A DNA stretch of 64,000 nucleotides from the NCBI RefSeq assembly GCF_040546025.1, contig NZ_JBEPNA010000004.1, positions 62,001-126,000 on the forward strand. The letters are read 5' to 3'. The translations under genes were made by a program, and so were the position numbers. The stretch's first letter is position 1, and the number at the start of each line of letters is the position of its first letter. Source of the DNA: Marisediminicola sp040546025 (GTDB lineage: Bacteria; Actinomycetota; Actinomycetes; Actinomycetales; Microbacteriaceae). Positions 24,298-33,154 of this stretch are shown here, piece after piece. Under the pieces are notes generated by a model. That model was not told where the DNA came from, searched no databases, and saw only the letters and a list, made by a program, of their open reading frames with translations.

Positions 24298-25227
24298 ATG
24301 GGCACCATCGTGGTCGGGGTGGATGGGTCGACGCCCAGCCGCCGCGCCGTCGAGTGGGGCGTGCGGCGCGCCGCCTCCACCGGGTCCGACGTTCTCCTCG
24401 TGCATGTCATGGACGATGACCCGAATGCGATCCGGTCGATTGGGGGCGGCCGGTCCGACGCGTGGCGCTTCGTCGAGCGCGAGATCGAGCACGCCGGTTC
24501 CCTCGAACCCGGAGTCGCCGTGCGCGGCGAGGTGCGGGTGGGCAGCCCGATGCGCGAGTTGTCGGCCGCGTCGGCCGGAGCCGAACTCGTCGTGGTGGGA
24601 ACCCACAAGACCGGCTTCGTGCACGGCAAGGTGTTCGGCTCGCGAAGCCTGCAGCTCGCGGGAGGTTCGAGCGTGCCCGTCGCGGTCATTCCGGAATCCC
24701 CCATGAACACGCGGCACGGAATCGTCGCGGGAGTCGACGAGTCTCCCGCCTCCGCCGCCGCGATCGGATTCGCGGCCGCCGAGGCGCGCCACACGAGGCA
24801 GCCGCTCACCCTCGTACGTGCATGGGGCTGGGCCGAGGGCATCCGAAACGAGCACAACGCGCGGCAGCGGTGCCACGACGAGCGGTCCGACGCGGTCGCC
24901 GAAGAGCTTCTCGCGACGGCGGCCCTCACCGCGGGCGACGACACGGTCGCGTACCGTCGCGTGATGCACCGGCCGCCCGCCGAGGCACTCACCGCCGCCG
25001 CCGCATCCGCCGCGCTGCTCGTGCTCGGAAGCTCCCGCCGGTCCGGGCCGGAGCGGATGATGCTGGGTTCGGTCAGCCATGACGTGCTCATCAACATCGC
25101 CGGGCCCACGATCATCGTGCACGCCGACGACCAGCCAGCACCACTCGAGAGGAACCGACGTGAAGACAGTGATCGTGTACGAGTCGATGTTCGGCAATAC
25201 CCGCAGGATCGCGGGCGCAATCGCTGA
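24298..25227 (+). CDS. Universal stress protein, tandem UspA domains
   Basis: A 309-residue two-domain Usp. Domain 1 starts IVVGVDGSTPSRRAVEWGVR and ends with the ATP loop VVVGTHKTGFVHGKVFGSRS (its loop has HG/GS in place of the usual SG). Domain 2 starts GIVAGVDESPASAAAIGFAA and ends LGSSRRSGPERMMLGSVSHD. It opens a two-gene plus-strand unit with the flavodoxin gene and is preceded by candidate DevR boxes. The last ~23 residues run on past the usual Usp C-terminus and overlap the flavodoxin start by 68 bp; they look like read-through rather than a domain. Confidence 0.9.
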   Translation: MGTIVVGVDGSTPSRRAVEWGVRRAASTGSDVLLVHVMDDDPNAIRSIGGGRSDAWRFVEREIEHAGSLEPGVAVRGEVRVGSPMRELSAASAGAELVVVGTHKTGFVHGKVFGSRSLQLAGGSSVPVAVIPESPMNTRHGIVAGVDESPASAAAIGFAAAEARHTRQPLTLVRAWGWAEGIRNEHNARQRCHDERSDAVAEELLATAALTAGDDTVAYRRVMHRPPAEALTAAAASAALLVLGSSRRSGPERMMLGSVSHDVLINIAGPTIIVHADDQPAPLERNRREDSDRVRVDVRQYPQDRGRNR

Positions 25228-25723
25228 GGGAATGGGCCAGGGGGCGAGCGTTGAGGTCGTCGGGGTCAACAGTGAGAAAATGGACGCGGTCGGCGACGCC
25301 GACCTCGTGATCATCGGGGCTCCGACGCACGCGCACAGCCTGAGCACCACGTCATCGAGAAAAGAGGCCGAGGAGTGGGCCGCCGACCCCGAGCGGAACC
25401 TGGAGCTCGACCCGCAGGCACGCGGGCGCGGGGTGCGGGAGTGGCTGGACTCCCAGCCGCCGCTTCCCCACCTCTACGCGGCGTTCGACACCAGGGCAGA
25501 CATGATCCGCCTGTTCACCGGGGCGGCGTCGACGCCGATCGCGCGCATGCTCGGCAGGCGGCGCATGGAGGCGATCGTTCCCGCCGAGAGCTTCGCCGTC
25601 TCGATGCACAACGAACTCGCCCGCGGGGAGGAGGATCGCGCGCGCGAGTGGGGGCAGCGCATTGCGGAGGTCGTGGCGGATCGCCATATCGGCCGTGAGA
25701 ACACGGGCGCTGAGACTCATTAG
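25160..25723 (+). CDS. Flavodoxin-domain protein
   Basis: A 187-residue protein opening MKTVIVYESMFGNTRRIAG, where ESMFGNTRRIA is the FMN-phosphate loop of flavodoxins, followed by ADLVIIGAPTHAHSLS (FMN ring loop). It would shuttle electrons or act as a quinone reductase in the cytoplasm. The GTG at 25160 has the site GAGAGGAA 8-9 bp upstream and lies inside the 3' end of the Usp gene, so translation is likely coupled. The C-terminal part (MLGRRRMEAIVPAESFAVSM) is common to actinobacterial flavodoxins near Usp genes. Confidence 0.85.
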   Translation: MKTVIVYESMFGNTRRIAGAIAEGMGQGASVEVVGVNSEKMDAVGDADLVIIGAPTHAHSLSTTSSRKEAEEWAADPERNLELDPQARGRGVREWLDSQPPLPHLYAAFDTRADMIRLFTGAASTPIARMLGRRRMEAIVPAESFAVSMHNELARGEEDRAREWGQRIAEVVADRHIGRENTGAETH

Positions 25724-25739
25724 CGCGTGACTGCTCCGT

Positions 25740-26114
25740 TGGTGGAGATGGGGGGAATTGAACCCCCGTCCACTGCTGTGTTTCTGTGCCTTCTACGGGT
25801 GTATCCAGTGAAATCGTTCTACTCGGCTCCGGAATTTGCCACTGGCACCTAATCCGACAAGCCCAGCCTTGGTTTAAGTCTCCCGGCGCCCCAAGGCGGA
25901 ACGACGGAACAAGCTCTCTAAGATTGCGCCGGTGACCGGGTAGAGAGCATTCCCGGACCGACGGACTTCTTTAGTGCGCTCGCTTATGCAGCGAGGGCGA
26001 AGTCAGTGCGCTTTGAATTGGCACTTATATTTTGCAGAGATCGTTAACGAGATAACCCTGCATCCTCGACCCGCTTCTCACAGTTGCTCAGGCAATGTCG
26101 AAACCGATCATCCC
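25740..26114 (-). ncRNA. ssrA: Transfer-messenger RNA (tmRNA)
   Basis: The 5' end on the minus strand reads GGGGATGATCGGTTTCGACA at 26114 and the 3' end reads GGGGGTTCAATTCCCCCCAT followed by CTCCACCA at 25740, so the CCA is encoded. This is a one-piece tmRNA of about 375 nt. The tag reading frame is 26022 down to 25984: ANSKRTDFALAA followed by TAA, a typical ...ALAA degradation tag. It rescues stalled ribosomes together with SmpB, encoded at 26972-27448. Confidence 0.97.
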
Positions 26115-26120
26115 CAAGGT

Positions 26121-26149
26121 GGTTACAGTCACGCGCTATTGAGTTGTCA
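26121..26149 (-). promoter_or_regulatory. Strong sigma-70-type promoter of ssrA
   Basis: On the minus strand, perfect -35 TTGACA at 26149-26144, a 17-bp spacer, and -10 TGTAAC at 26126-26121, with the mature 5' end 7 bp downstream at 26114. A GCACC-AAAAAC-GGTGC hairpin (26157-26172) lies directly upstream. Confidence 0.8.
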
Positions 26150-26272
26150 ATCGTGCCGCACCAAAAACGGTGCAGCCCTCTATCCTAAGCCCCACTCGCC
26201 GAGTTCGCCAGCGTTCAGGAAGGTGAGAGGATGCTGGAGCAACACCGGCAACCCAGGAAGGGTCGACCACCT

Positions 26273-26947
26273 ATGAGCGAGACCGTCATCACCGTGCAGG
26301 GCCGATTCTCTGCCTACTACCCGCCGGAGCGGGCGACGCTGTTCCTGGGTGTGCACCTCGAGGGCAGCAACCGCGACGGAGTCTTCTCAGCCACGAACGA
26401 GTCGGCCGACCTCGTCCGCGGCCGCATCACCGGCGCCCACGACCGCGCCAGCGGGCCGATCACCTGGTTCTCAAGCGACAACGTGCAGATCTGGACAGAG
26501 AAGCCGTGGAACGCGAACGGCCTGCAGCTCGACCCCGTGTTCCACGCCCAGATCAGTTTCACCGTGAAGTTCAGCGACTTCGTGCATCTCGCCCGCTTCG
26601 TCGAAGACGTCGTGCCGATACCCGGCGTCACGGTCGACCACATCGAGTGGATCCTCACCGAGACCAGTCGCCTCGGCGCTCTGGTCGAGGTGCGCTCGCG
26701 CGCGGTCAAGGACTCCGTCGCGAAGGCGACCGTCTACGCGCAGAGCATCGGCTTGGGCACGGTGCGGGCGATCGCCCTCGCCGACGAGGGGATGCTGAGC
26801 GACCTCTCGCCACGTGCCGGTCAGGGTGCCTCAGCGACCAGCCTTCGCCTGGGCACCGCCCCCGGATCGGCCGGCCCCGAGCTCTCGCTCAAGCCGGAGG
26901 ATATCGAGATCGCGGCCGTCATCGACGCGAGGTTCCTCGCGACCTGA
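26273..26947 (+). CDS. SIMPL (DUF541) domain protein
   Basis: A 224-residue protein beginning MSETVITVQGRFSAYYPPER with no signal peptide, in contrast to the periplasmic SIMPL proteins of Gram-negatives. The repeated beta-strand pattern VITVQGR...VFSATNESADLVRGRI and the ending DIEIAAVIDARF match the SIMPL/DUF541 family. The molecular function of that family is not established. The ATG at 26273 follows AGGAAGG. It sits on the plus strand between ssrA and smpB, both on the minus strand. Confidence 0.8.
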   Translation: MSETVITVQGRFSAYYPPERATLFLGVHLEGSNRDGVFSATNESADLVRGRITGAHDRASGPITWFSSDNVQIWTEKPWNANGLQLDPVFHAQISFTVKFSDFVHLARFVEDVVPIPGVTVDHIEWILTETSRLGALVEVRSRAVKDSVAKATVYAQSIGLGTVRAIALADEGMLSDLSPRAGQGASATSLRLGTAPGSAGPELSLKPEDIEIAAVIDARFLAT

Positions 26948-26971
26948 TCGTCCCGCCCCACCGTCCTGCTG

Positions 26972-27448
26972 TCAGTCGCCGAGATGGCGGCGCGCGCCCA
27001 TCGCACGATCGGCCTCGCGCTTGTCCTGGCGTTCGCGCAGCGTCTGGCGCTTGTCGTACTCGCGCTTGCCCTTGGCGACGGCGATTTCGACCTTGGCCCG
27101 ACCATCGCTGAAGTAGATCGAGAGCGGCACGATCGTGTACCCGCCCTCTTTGATCTTGTTGTGGATCTTCACGATCTGGGCCTTGTGCAGCAGGAGCTTG
27201 CGCTTGCGCCGCGGCGGATGGTTGTTCCAGGTGCCCTCGTTGTACTCCGGGATGTGCACGGCATCCAGCCACGCCTCCCCGTACTCGACGAAGGCGTAGC
27301 CGTCGACGAGCGACGCCCGCCCGGCGCGCAGCGACTTCACCTCGGTGCCCGTGAGCACGAGCCCCGCCTCATAGGTGTCTTCGATCGTGTAGTCGTGGCG
27401 GGCCTTGCGATTGCTCGCCACTACCTTCTGGCCGCGCTCCCTGGGCAC
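26972..27448 (-). CDS. smpB: SsrA-binding protein
   Basis: A 158-residue tmRNA chaperone: NRKARHDYTIEDTYEAGLVL, GTEVKSLRAGRASLVDGYAF and a basic C-terminal tail KREYDKRQTLRERQDKREAD that enters the mRNA channel. Works with ssrA 860 bp downstream in trans-translation. Confidence 0.97.
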   Translation of the reverse strand: MPRERGQKVVASNRKARHDYTIEDTYEAGLVLTGTEVKSLRAGRASLVDGYAFVEYGEAWLDAVHIPEYNEGTWNNHPPRRKRKLLLHKAQIVKIHNKIKEGGYTIVPLSIYFSDGRAKVEIAVAKGKREYDKRQTLRERQDKREADRAMGARRHLGD

Positions 27449-27518
27449 AATTGCCTCCGTTGTCGTGGTTCGGCTTCGCCCGAACAGCCCACCAGTCTAG
27501 CTGTCGAACCTTCGGCAA

Positions 27519-28436
27519 TCAGACCTTGAGGTAACGGTTGATCGCGACTCCCGCGGATGCCGCCGCGAGCACGACACCCAGCGCGATCAGCACCGGCGCG
27601 ACGATGAGAGCGTCGGTCATGCCGACCACGGCTGTGGTGGTCTCGAGCGTCGACCCCAGATAGCCCTGCACGAAGTACCGCACGATCGCGAGCACCGCGC
27701 CCGCCGCGAGGAGGGATCCGACCAGCGCCGCGATCACCCCCTCGAGGATGAACGGGGTCTGGATGAAGCGGTTGGAGGCGCCCACGAGGCGCATGATGCC
27801 GAGCTCGCGCCGCCGGGAGAAGGCAGAGAGCCGAATCGTCGTGGCGATGAGCAGCACGGCCGCGATGAGCATGAGCCCGGCGATGCTGATCGCGGTGAAG
27901 CTTGCGGCGTTGAGCGCCGAAAAGATCGGGTCGAGGTATTTGCGCTGGTCCTTGACCTCCTCTACCCCGGCGAGGGTCGAGAGGCTCTCGACAAGGGCAT
28001 CCGACTGGGTCGGGTCCTTCAGGTTCACCCAGTACGCCTCATTGAGGAACTCGGGGGTGACGAAGTCGGCGAACTCGCTGTCGGAGAACTGCTCCTGGTA
28101 CCGCTGGTAGGCCTGCTCGCGGCTCTCGAACTCGTAGCGGTCGATGAGCGAGGCAAGCGACGGCGACGCTAGCTGGGCCTCGACGAGCGCCTTCTGCTCG
28201 TCCGTCGCCTCGGCGAGGCCGCAATTGCCGTTCTCGGACGACGCGGTGCAGAAGTACACCGCGACCTGCGCCCGATCGTACCAGTACCCCTTCATCTGGC
28301 CGATCTGGGACTGAAGCAGGATCGCAGCACCGACGAATGTCAGCGAGATGAAGGTGACGAGGATCACCGAGATGACCATCGAGACGTTGCGCCGGAGGCC
28401 GTTTCCGACCTCCGACATGACGAGGCCGAATCTCAT
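27519..28436 (-). CDS. ftsX: Cell-division protein FtsX
   Basis: A 305-residue ABC permease-like protein: cytoplasmic start MRFGLVMSEVGNGLRRNVSM, first helix, a large extracellular domain (about residues 45-175) that activates peptidoglycan hydrolases, then three helices. Its ATG overlaps the ftsE stop by 4 bp. With FtsE it couples ATP use to septal wall hydrolysis. Confidence 0.95.
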   Translation of the reverse strand: MRFGLVMSEVGNGLRRNVSMVISVILVTFISLTFVGAAILLQSQIGQMKGYWYDRAQVAVYFCTASSENGNCGLAEATDEQKALVEAQLASPSLASLIDRYEFESREQAYQRYQEQFSDSEFADFVTPEFLNEAYWVNLKDPTQSDALVESLSTLAGVEEVKDQRKYLDPIFSALNAASFTAISIAGLMLIAAVLLIATTIRLSAFSRRRELGIMRLVGASNRFIQTPFILEGVIAALVGSLLAAGAVLAIVRYFVQGYLGSTLETTTAVVGMTDALIVAPVLIALGVVLAAASAGVAINRYLKV

Positions 28437-29149
28437 TCCGGGAACCCCCTGGTGACGGTGATCCCCTGCGTCTGATAGCCGCCCTCGCGCTCGTCGCGCA
28501 CAACCTGCCCACTCACGAGCTCGATCACGCGACGCTGCATCTGGTCGACGATGCCGGCCTCGTGGGTTGCCATGATCACGGTGGTGCCGCTCGTCGAGAT
28601 TCGCTCGAGCAGGGTCATGATGCCCGCGCTCGTCGACGGGTCGAGGTTTCCCGTCGGCTCGTCGGCGAGCAGGATCGCCGGACGGTTGACGATGGCCCTC
28701 GCGATTGCAACGCGCTGCTGCTCTCCACCGGAGAGCTCGTGCGGAAGCCTCGAGGCCTTTCCGGCGAGCCCAACCATCCTGAGCACGTCAGGCACAGCCT
28801 CCTGGATGAAGCCCTTGCTCTTGCCGATCACCTGAAGCGAGAAGGCGACATTGGCGAACACCGTCTTCTGCGGGAGCAGGCGGAAGTCTTGGAAGACGAC
28901 TCCGAGGTTGCGCCGGAAGTACGGCACCTTGCGACTCGTGAGCCGGCTGAGGTCTTGGCCGAGCACATGGATGCGCCCCTTGCTCGGGTTCTCCTCCTTG
29001 AGGACGAGCCGGAGGAAGCTCGACTTGCCCGAGCCGGATGCGCCAACGAGGAAGACGAACTCGCCCTTGAGAATCTCGAGTGACACCGAGTTCAGGGCGG
29101 GTCGTGCGTTCCCGGAGTAGAGCTTGGATACCTGGTCTAAGAGAATCAT
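28433..29149 (-). CDS. ftsE: Cell-division ATP-binding protein FtsE
   Basis: A 238-residue ABC ATPase with Walker A GASGSGKSS, signature LSGGEQQRVAIARAI and Walker B ILLADEPTGNLD. The start is the ATG at 29149 (MILLDQVSKLYSG) behind a GGGAGGT site; longer frames upstream lack homology. Partner FtsX is immediately downstream. Confidence 0.96.
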   Translation of the reverse strand: MILLDQVSKLYSGNARPALNSVSLEILKGEFVFLVGASGSGKSSFLRLVLKEENPSKGRIHVLGQDLSRLTSRKVPYFRRNLGVVFQDFRLLPQKTVFANVAFSLQVIGKSKGFIQEAVPDVLRMVGLAGKASRLPHELSGGEQQRVAIARAIVNRPAILLADEPTGNLDPSTSAGIMTLLERISTSGTTVIMATHEAGIVDQMQRRVIELVSGQVVRDEREGGYQTQGITVTRGFPE

Positions 29150-29403
29150 GACCTCCCAAGCGTAGGCACGGATGCTGGCTATCGGGTCAGCGACAGGCCA
29201 ATCGCCCGGTTCAAGCTTGGGCGGCGGCCCCGCTACCAGCAAACGCACCCGCCCAACCAAATCTATCGATTCCCACAGGATTGGTCAGAGGAAGTCACAA
29301 AAACTCACGAAATCGGGGTAGACAACTTTGTATAGGCGCAGGATCAACCCATACTGCCGGCGATTCGGGCCCGGCAGATACTGCAGAAACTGGAGCGAAG
29401 TCG

Positions 29404-30342
29404 ATGAGCAGAACCACATTCAGGTCCGGCGCCCTCGCGGCGCTGTCCATCGGAGCGCTCGTCATCACGGGTGGGCTCCTCACGGGCGGAGCCGTGGCCT
29501 CCCCGCAGGTCGACAGCTGGGTGGTGCCCCAGACCCAGCAGGCAGGCGAGTACTGGACGGCTGAACGGATGAGGGCCGCGCGTCCGGGCGATGCGCTCGT
29601 CGCCGGCAAGACGCCATCAGGCGCATCCGGCCCCGTCACAGCGGGCCGCGAACGCGCCGTGCCACAGCAGAAGGCGCGGCCAGCCAAGCCGGGGGCGGCC
29701 CAGTCGCCAGTCCCCCACATCGGCAAGGTGTTCTTCACCCTCGGCGGCAGCAACTACGTCTGCTCCGCCAACGCCGTGTCCTCGGCCAACGAGAGCACCG
29801 TGTCGACGGCGGGCCACTGCCTGAACGAGGGTCCGGGCGCCTTCGCCACGCGCTTCACCTTCGTGCCGGCCTACCAGAACGGGTCAGCGCCCTACGGCCA
29901 GTGGACCGCGATAGAGCTCCACGCGCCGACGAACTGGACCTCGGGCGGCGACATCACCTACGACACCGGGTTCGCCGTGGTCTCCTCCCCCACCGGCGTC
30001 TCGCTGAGCGACACCGTCGGCGCATCCGGTGTCGCGTTCAACGACAGCCGGGGCCTCACCTACTCGGCATTCGGCTATCCGGCGGCCGCACCGTTCACCG
30101 GTGAGACCCTGCAGTCGTGCTACGGCGTCGCGACAGACGACCCGTACGGCCAGTCGGAGTCGCAGGGCATCCCGTGCGACATGACCGGCGGATCGTCGGG
30201 CGGGCCGTGGTTCATCGGCAGCAGCTCCGCCGGCTTCCAGAACTCGCTGAACAGCTTCGGCTACGGCAATGTGAAGAACACGATGTTCGGCCCATACTGG
30301 GGCTCGGTCATCGCGAGCGTCTATGACGTCGCATCCTCGTGA
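29404..30342 (+). CDS. Secreted trypsin-fold serine protease (S1, V8/glutamyl-endopeptidase-like)
   Basis: A 312-residue exported protein. The signal peptide (residues 1-33) has an Arg start MSRTTFRSGAL, a long hydrophobic core and an AVASP cleavage region. A pro-region to about residue 100 includes a Pro/Lys/Ala stretch. The chymotrypsin-like catalytic triad is visible as His in STAGHCL, Asp in YDTGFAVV and Ser in MTGGSSGGPW. Four Cys suggest two disulfides. The ATG at 29404 follows CTGGAGCGAAG. It lies on the plus strand inside an otherwise minus-strand prfB-ftsEX group. The 254-bp gap 29150-29403 upstream probably carries divergent promoters. Confidence 0.88.
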   Translation: MSRTTFRSGALAALSIGALVITGGLLTGGAVASPQVDSWVVPQTQQAGEYWTAERMRAARPGDALVAGKTPSGASGPVTAGRERAVPQQKARPAKPGAAQSPVPHIGKVFFTLGGSNYVCSANAVSSANESTVSTAGHCLNEGPGAFATRFTFVPAYQNGSAPYGQWTAIELHAPTNWTSGGDITYDTGFAVVSSPTGVSLSDTVGASGVAFNDSRGLTYSAFGYPAAAPFTGETLQSCYGVATDDPYGQSESQGIPCDMTGGSSGGPWFIGSSSAGFQNSLNSFGYGNVKNTMFGPYWGSVIASVYDVASS

Positions 30343-30562
30343 TCCCGACTGGGACGGCACTCCCGACCCAGCCGTGATCGCGCACCAGGTCCTGACCGGT
30401 GAGGCGGCGAAAGCCGGCGGACCCGACGACGAGAAGTCGACGACGGGCGGCCACCCCGTATAGCGGCTCCCACGGACCGTCGGACGCTCGCCGTCCGGCG
30501 GTCCCGCCCACCGGTCACCGCCCACCCCGGATGCTGCCAGACACCGCCCGTAGGCTGGCCGG

Positions 30563-31990
30563 ATGACTGCGCGCCAGGCGAACGGCTCCCCCGACGGCCC
30601 CACTATTCTCTGGTTCCGCGACGACCTCCGCGTCTCCGACAACCCCGCGCTGCAGGCCGCACTGGAGCGCGGCGAGCCGATCGTCGCCGTGTACGTGCTG
30701 GACGGGGAGAGCAGCGGCATCCGCCCGCTCGGGGCCGCCTCGAAGTGGTGGCTGCACGGCAGCCTCCTCGCGCTCTCCGCCTCGCTCGAGGCGCTCGGTG
30801 GTGGGCTCGTGCTGCGGCGCGGGCCAGCCGCCGCCGTACTCGGGAGCCTCATCGCCGAGACGGGCGCGTCGGCCGTGGTCTGGAACCGGCGCTACGGCGC
30901 CGCCGAGCGCGCCGTCGACACCGAGATCAAGCAGGACGCGACGGATGCCGGCATCGACGCCCGCAGCTTCCAGGGGTCACTGCTGCACGAGCCGTGGACC
31001 GTGACGACCCAGCAGGGCGGCACCTACTCCGTCTTCACCCCGTTCTGGCGCGCCTGCGTGGCGAAGGGCGAGCCGCGGCATCCGCTCCCCGCCCCCGACG
31101 CCATCACGCCGTTCGAGGATGCGGTGCCGAGCGACGAATTGGCCTCGTGGGCGCTGCGGCCGACGAGCCCGGACTGGGCCGACGGCCTGCGCGACGCCTG
31201 GGAACCGGGAGAGCGCGGAGCGACCGAGCGGCTCGCATTCTTTATCGAGCAGACCCTCGACGACTACGCCGAACACCGCGACGAGCCCGCCGTGCTCGCC
31301 ACCAGCAACCTCTCCCCCCACCTGCGCTTCGGCGAGGTGAGCCCGTTCACGGTGTACCACGCCGCCGAGCAGGCACGCCGCGGTGCCTCCGCCCGGCGGG
31401 CGACGAGCGCCACGAAGTTTCTCGCCGAGCTCGGCTGGCGCGAGTTCAGCTACCACCTGCTGTTCCATCACCCCGAGCTCGCGACCCGTAATTTCCGCCC
31501 GGAGTTCGACGCGTTCCCGTGGCCGGAGCCGGATGCGCGGACCCTGCGCGCCTGGCAGCGGGGCGAGACCGGGTTCCCGCTCGTCGACGCCGGCTTGCGC
31601 CAACTCTGGAAGACCGGCTACATGCACAACCGGGTGCGCATGATCGCCGCGTCGTTCCTCATCAAGAACCTCCTGATCGACTGGCGGATCGGCGAGGAGT
31701 GGTTCTGGGACACCCTCGTCGACGCCGACCCCGCGAGCAACGCGGCGAGCTGGCAGTGGGTGGCCGGTTCCGGCGCCGACGCCGCGCCCTACTTCCGGGT
31801 GTTCAACCCGGAGCTGCAGCAGAAGAAGTTCGATCCGACTCTCGCCTATGCGCGCGAGTTCATCCCCGAGCTGGGCACGCCCGCCTACCCGGCGCCGATC
31901 GTCGACCTCGGCGAGACCCGGCAGGCCGCCCTCGCCGCCTTCGAGGCGGTCAAGCGCGGCAAGGCGGCATCCGCCCCACCTGCCGGTTAG
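30563..31990 (+). CDS. phr: Deoxyribodipyrimidine photolyase (CPD, class I)
   Basis: A 475-residue light-driven repair enzyme for cyclobutane pyrimidine dimers. The antenna domain opens TILWFRDDLRVSDNPALQAA. The FAD domain has FLAELGWREFSYHLLFHHPE, GFPLVDAGLRQLWKTGYMHN and NAASWQWVAGSGADAAPYFR, containing the Trp electron-transfer residues. Its stop overlaps the convergent prfB stop by 4 bp. The 220-bp gap 30343-30562 before it shows no gene. Confidence 0.95.
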   Translation: MTARQANGSPDGPTILWFRDDLRVSDNPALQAALERGEPIVAVYVLDGESSGIRPLGAASKWWLHGSLLALSASLEALGGGLVLRRGPAAAVLGSLIAETGASAVVWNRRYGAAERAVDTEIKQDATDAGIDARSFQGSLLHEPWTVTTQQGGTYSVFTPFWRACVAKGEPRHPLPAPDAITPFEDAVPSDELASWALRPTSPDWADGLRDAWEPGERGATERLAFFIEQTLDDYAEHRDEPAVLATSNLSPHLRFGEVSPFTVYHAAEQARRGASARRATSATKFLAELGWREFSYHLLFHHPELATRNFRPEFDAFPWPEPDARTLRAWQRGETGFPLVDAGLRQLWKTGYMHNRVRMIAASFLIKNLLIDWRIGEEWFWDTLVDADPASNAASWQWVAGSGADAAPYFRVFNPELQQKKFDPTLAYAREFIPELGTPAYPAPIVDLGETRQAALAAFEAVKRGKAASAPPAG

Positions 31991-33093
31991 TCCTGGTCGC
32001 GCTTGCGCCAGCGGATGCCCGCCGAGATGAAGCCGTCGAGGTCCCCGTCGAACACGTTGGTGGGGTTGTTGACCTCATAGTTCGTGCGCAGGTCCTTGAC
32101 CATCTGGTAGGGCGCGAGAACGTAGGAGCGCATCTGGTCGCCCCAACTCGCGGTGATATTGCCGGCGAGCTCCTTCTTCTGAGCCGCCTCCTCCTCGCGT
32201 TGCAACATCATCAGGCGGGACTGCAGCACCCGCAGCGCGGCCGCCCGGTTCTGGATCTGGCTCTTCTCGTTCTGGCAGCTCACGACGATCCCCGTCGGGA
32301 GGTGCGTGATCCGCACGGCCGAGTCGGTCGTGTTGACCGACTGCCCGCCGGGACCGCTCGAGCGGAAGACATCCACCCGCATGTCGCCCTCCGGAATCTC
32401 GATCGACTCCATCTGCTCGATCAGCGGCACGACCTCGACTGCAGCGAAGCTCGTCTGGCGCTTGCCGGCCGAGTTGAACGGGCTCATCCGCACGAGGCGG
32501 TGCGTGCCCGCCTCGACGCTCAGGGTGCCGAACGCGTACGGCGCATCCACCTCGATGGTCGTCGACTTGATGCCCGCCTCCTCGGCGTAGCTCGTATCGA
32601 GTACCGTCACGGGGTAGTTGTGCTGCTCCGCCCAGCGCAGGTACATGCGCTGCAGCATCTCGGCGAAGTCGGCCGCGTCGACACCGCCGGCGCCCGCGCG
32701 GATCGTGATGACCGCGGCTCGGGCATCCCACTCGCCGTTGAGCAGCGTCTGCACCTCCAGGTCGCCGAGCACCTTCTGGATGCTCGCGAGCTCCTGCTGG
32801 GCCTCGGCCACCGAGTCGGCGTCGTCGGCCTCGTTGGCCATCTCGACAAGCACCTCGAGGTCGTCGAGCCGCGACTCGATGCTCGTGATCTTCGCGAGGT
32901 CAGACTGTCGGTGACTCAGGGCGCTGGTGATCTTCTGGGCGGCGGCAGGGTCGTCCCAGAGATCGGGCTCGCCGGCCTGCTCGCTCAGCTCCCGGATGTC
33001 GGACTCGAGTTGTTCGACGTCGACGACGGAACGGATGTCCGCAAACGTCGATCGAAGGGCGGCAATCTGGTCGGATATATCGAGCTCGCTCAT
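31987..33093 (-). CDS. prfB: Peptide chain release factor 2
   Basis: A 368-residue release factor for UGA/UAA. It carries the SPF codon-recognition tripeptide (RMSPFNSAGKRQTSFAAVEV) and the catalytic GGQ in GPGGQSVNTTDSAVRI. The frame is continuous from the ATG, with no in-frame TGA, so the autoregulatory +1 frameshift of many bacteria is absent, as usual in actinobacteria. Confidence 0.97.
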   Translation of the reverse strand: MSELDISDQIAALRSTFADIRSVVDVEQLESDIRELSEQAGEPDLWDDPAAAQKITSALSHRQSDLAKITSIESRLDDLEVLVEMANEADDADSVAEAQQELASIQKVLGDLEVQTLLNGEWDARAAVITIRAGAGGVDAADFAEMLQRMYLRWAEQHNYPVTVLDTSYAEEAGIKSTTIEVDAPYAFGTLSVEAGTHRLVRMSPFNSAGKRQTSFAAVEVVPLIEQMESIEIPEGDMRVDVFRSSGPGGQSVNTTDSAVRITHLPTGIVVSCQNEKSQIQNRAAALRVLQSRLMMLQREEEAAQKKELAGNITASWGDQMRSYVLAPYQMVKDLRTNYEVNNPTNVFDGDLDGFISAGIRWRKRDQD

Positions 33094-33154
33094 GTCGGCC
33101 CCAGCCTACCCGTGCTCGGGCGTGGTGATCCCTGAGGGTAATATCGGGCAGGCC

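Noticed and set aside
25740..26114. Short protein-coding gene in the region between the flavodoxin and SIMPL genes
   Set aside because: The sequence is fully explained by tmRNA ends and tag; plus-strand frames there have no ribosome binding site or homology.
30343..30562. Small gene or hairpin RNA between the protease and photolyase genes
   Set aside because: Only weak GC-rich inverted repeats (such as near 30480-30505) and no convincing frame or promoter were seen.
31987..33093. Programmed +1 frameshift in prfB
   Set aside because: The frame is continuous with no in-frame TGA near the start, so the site is absent.
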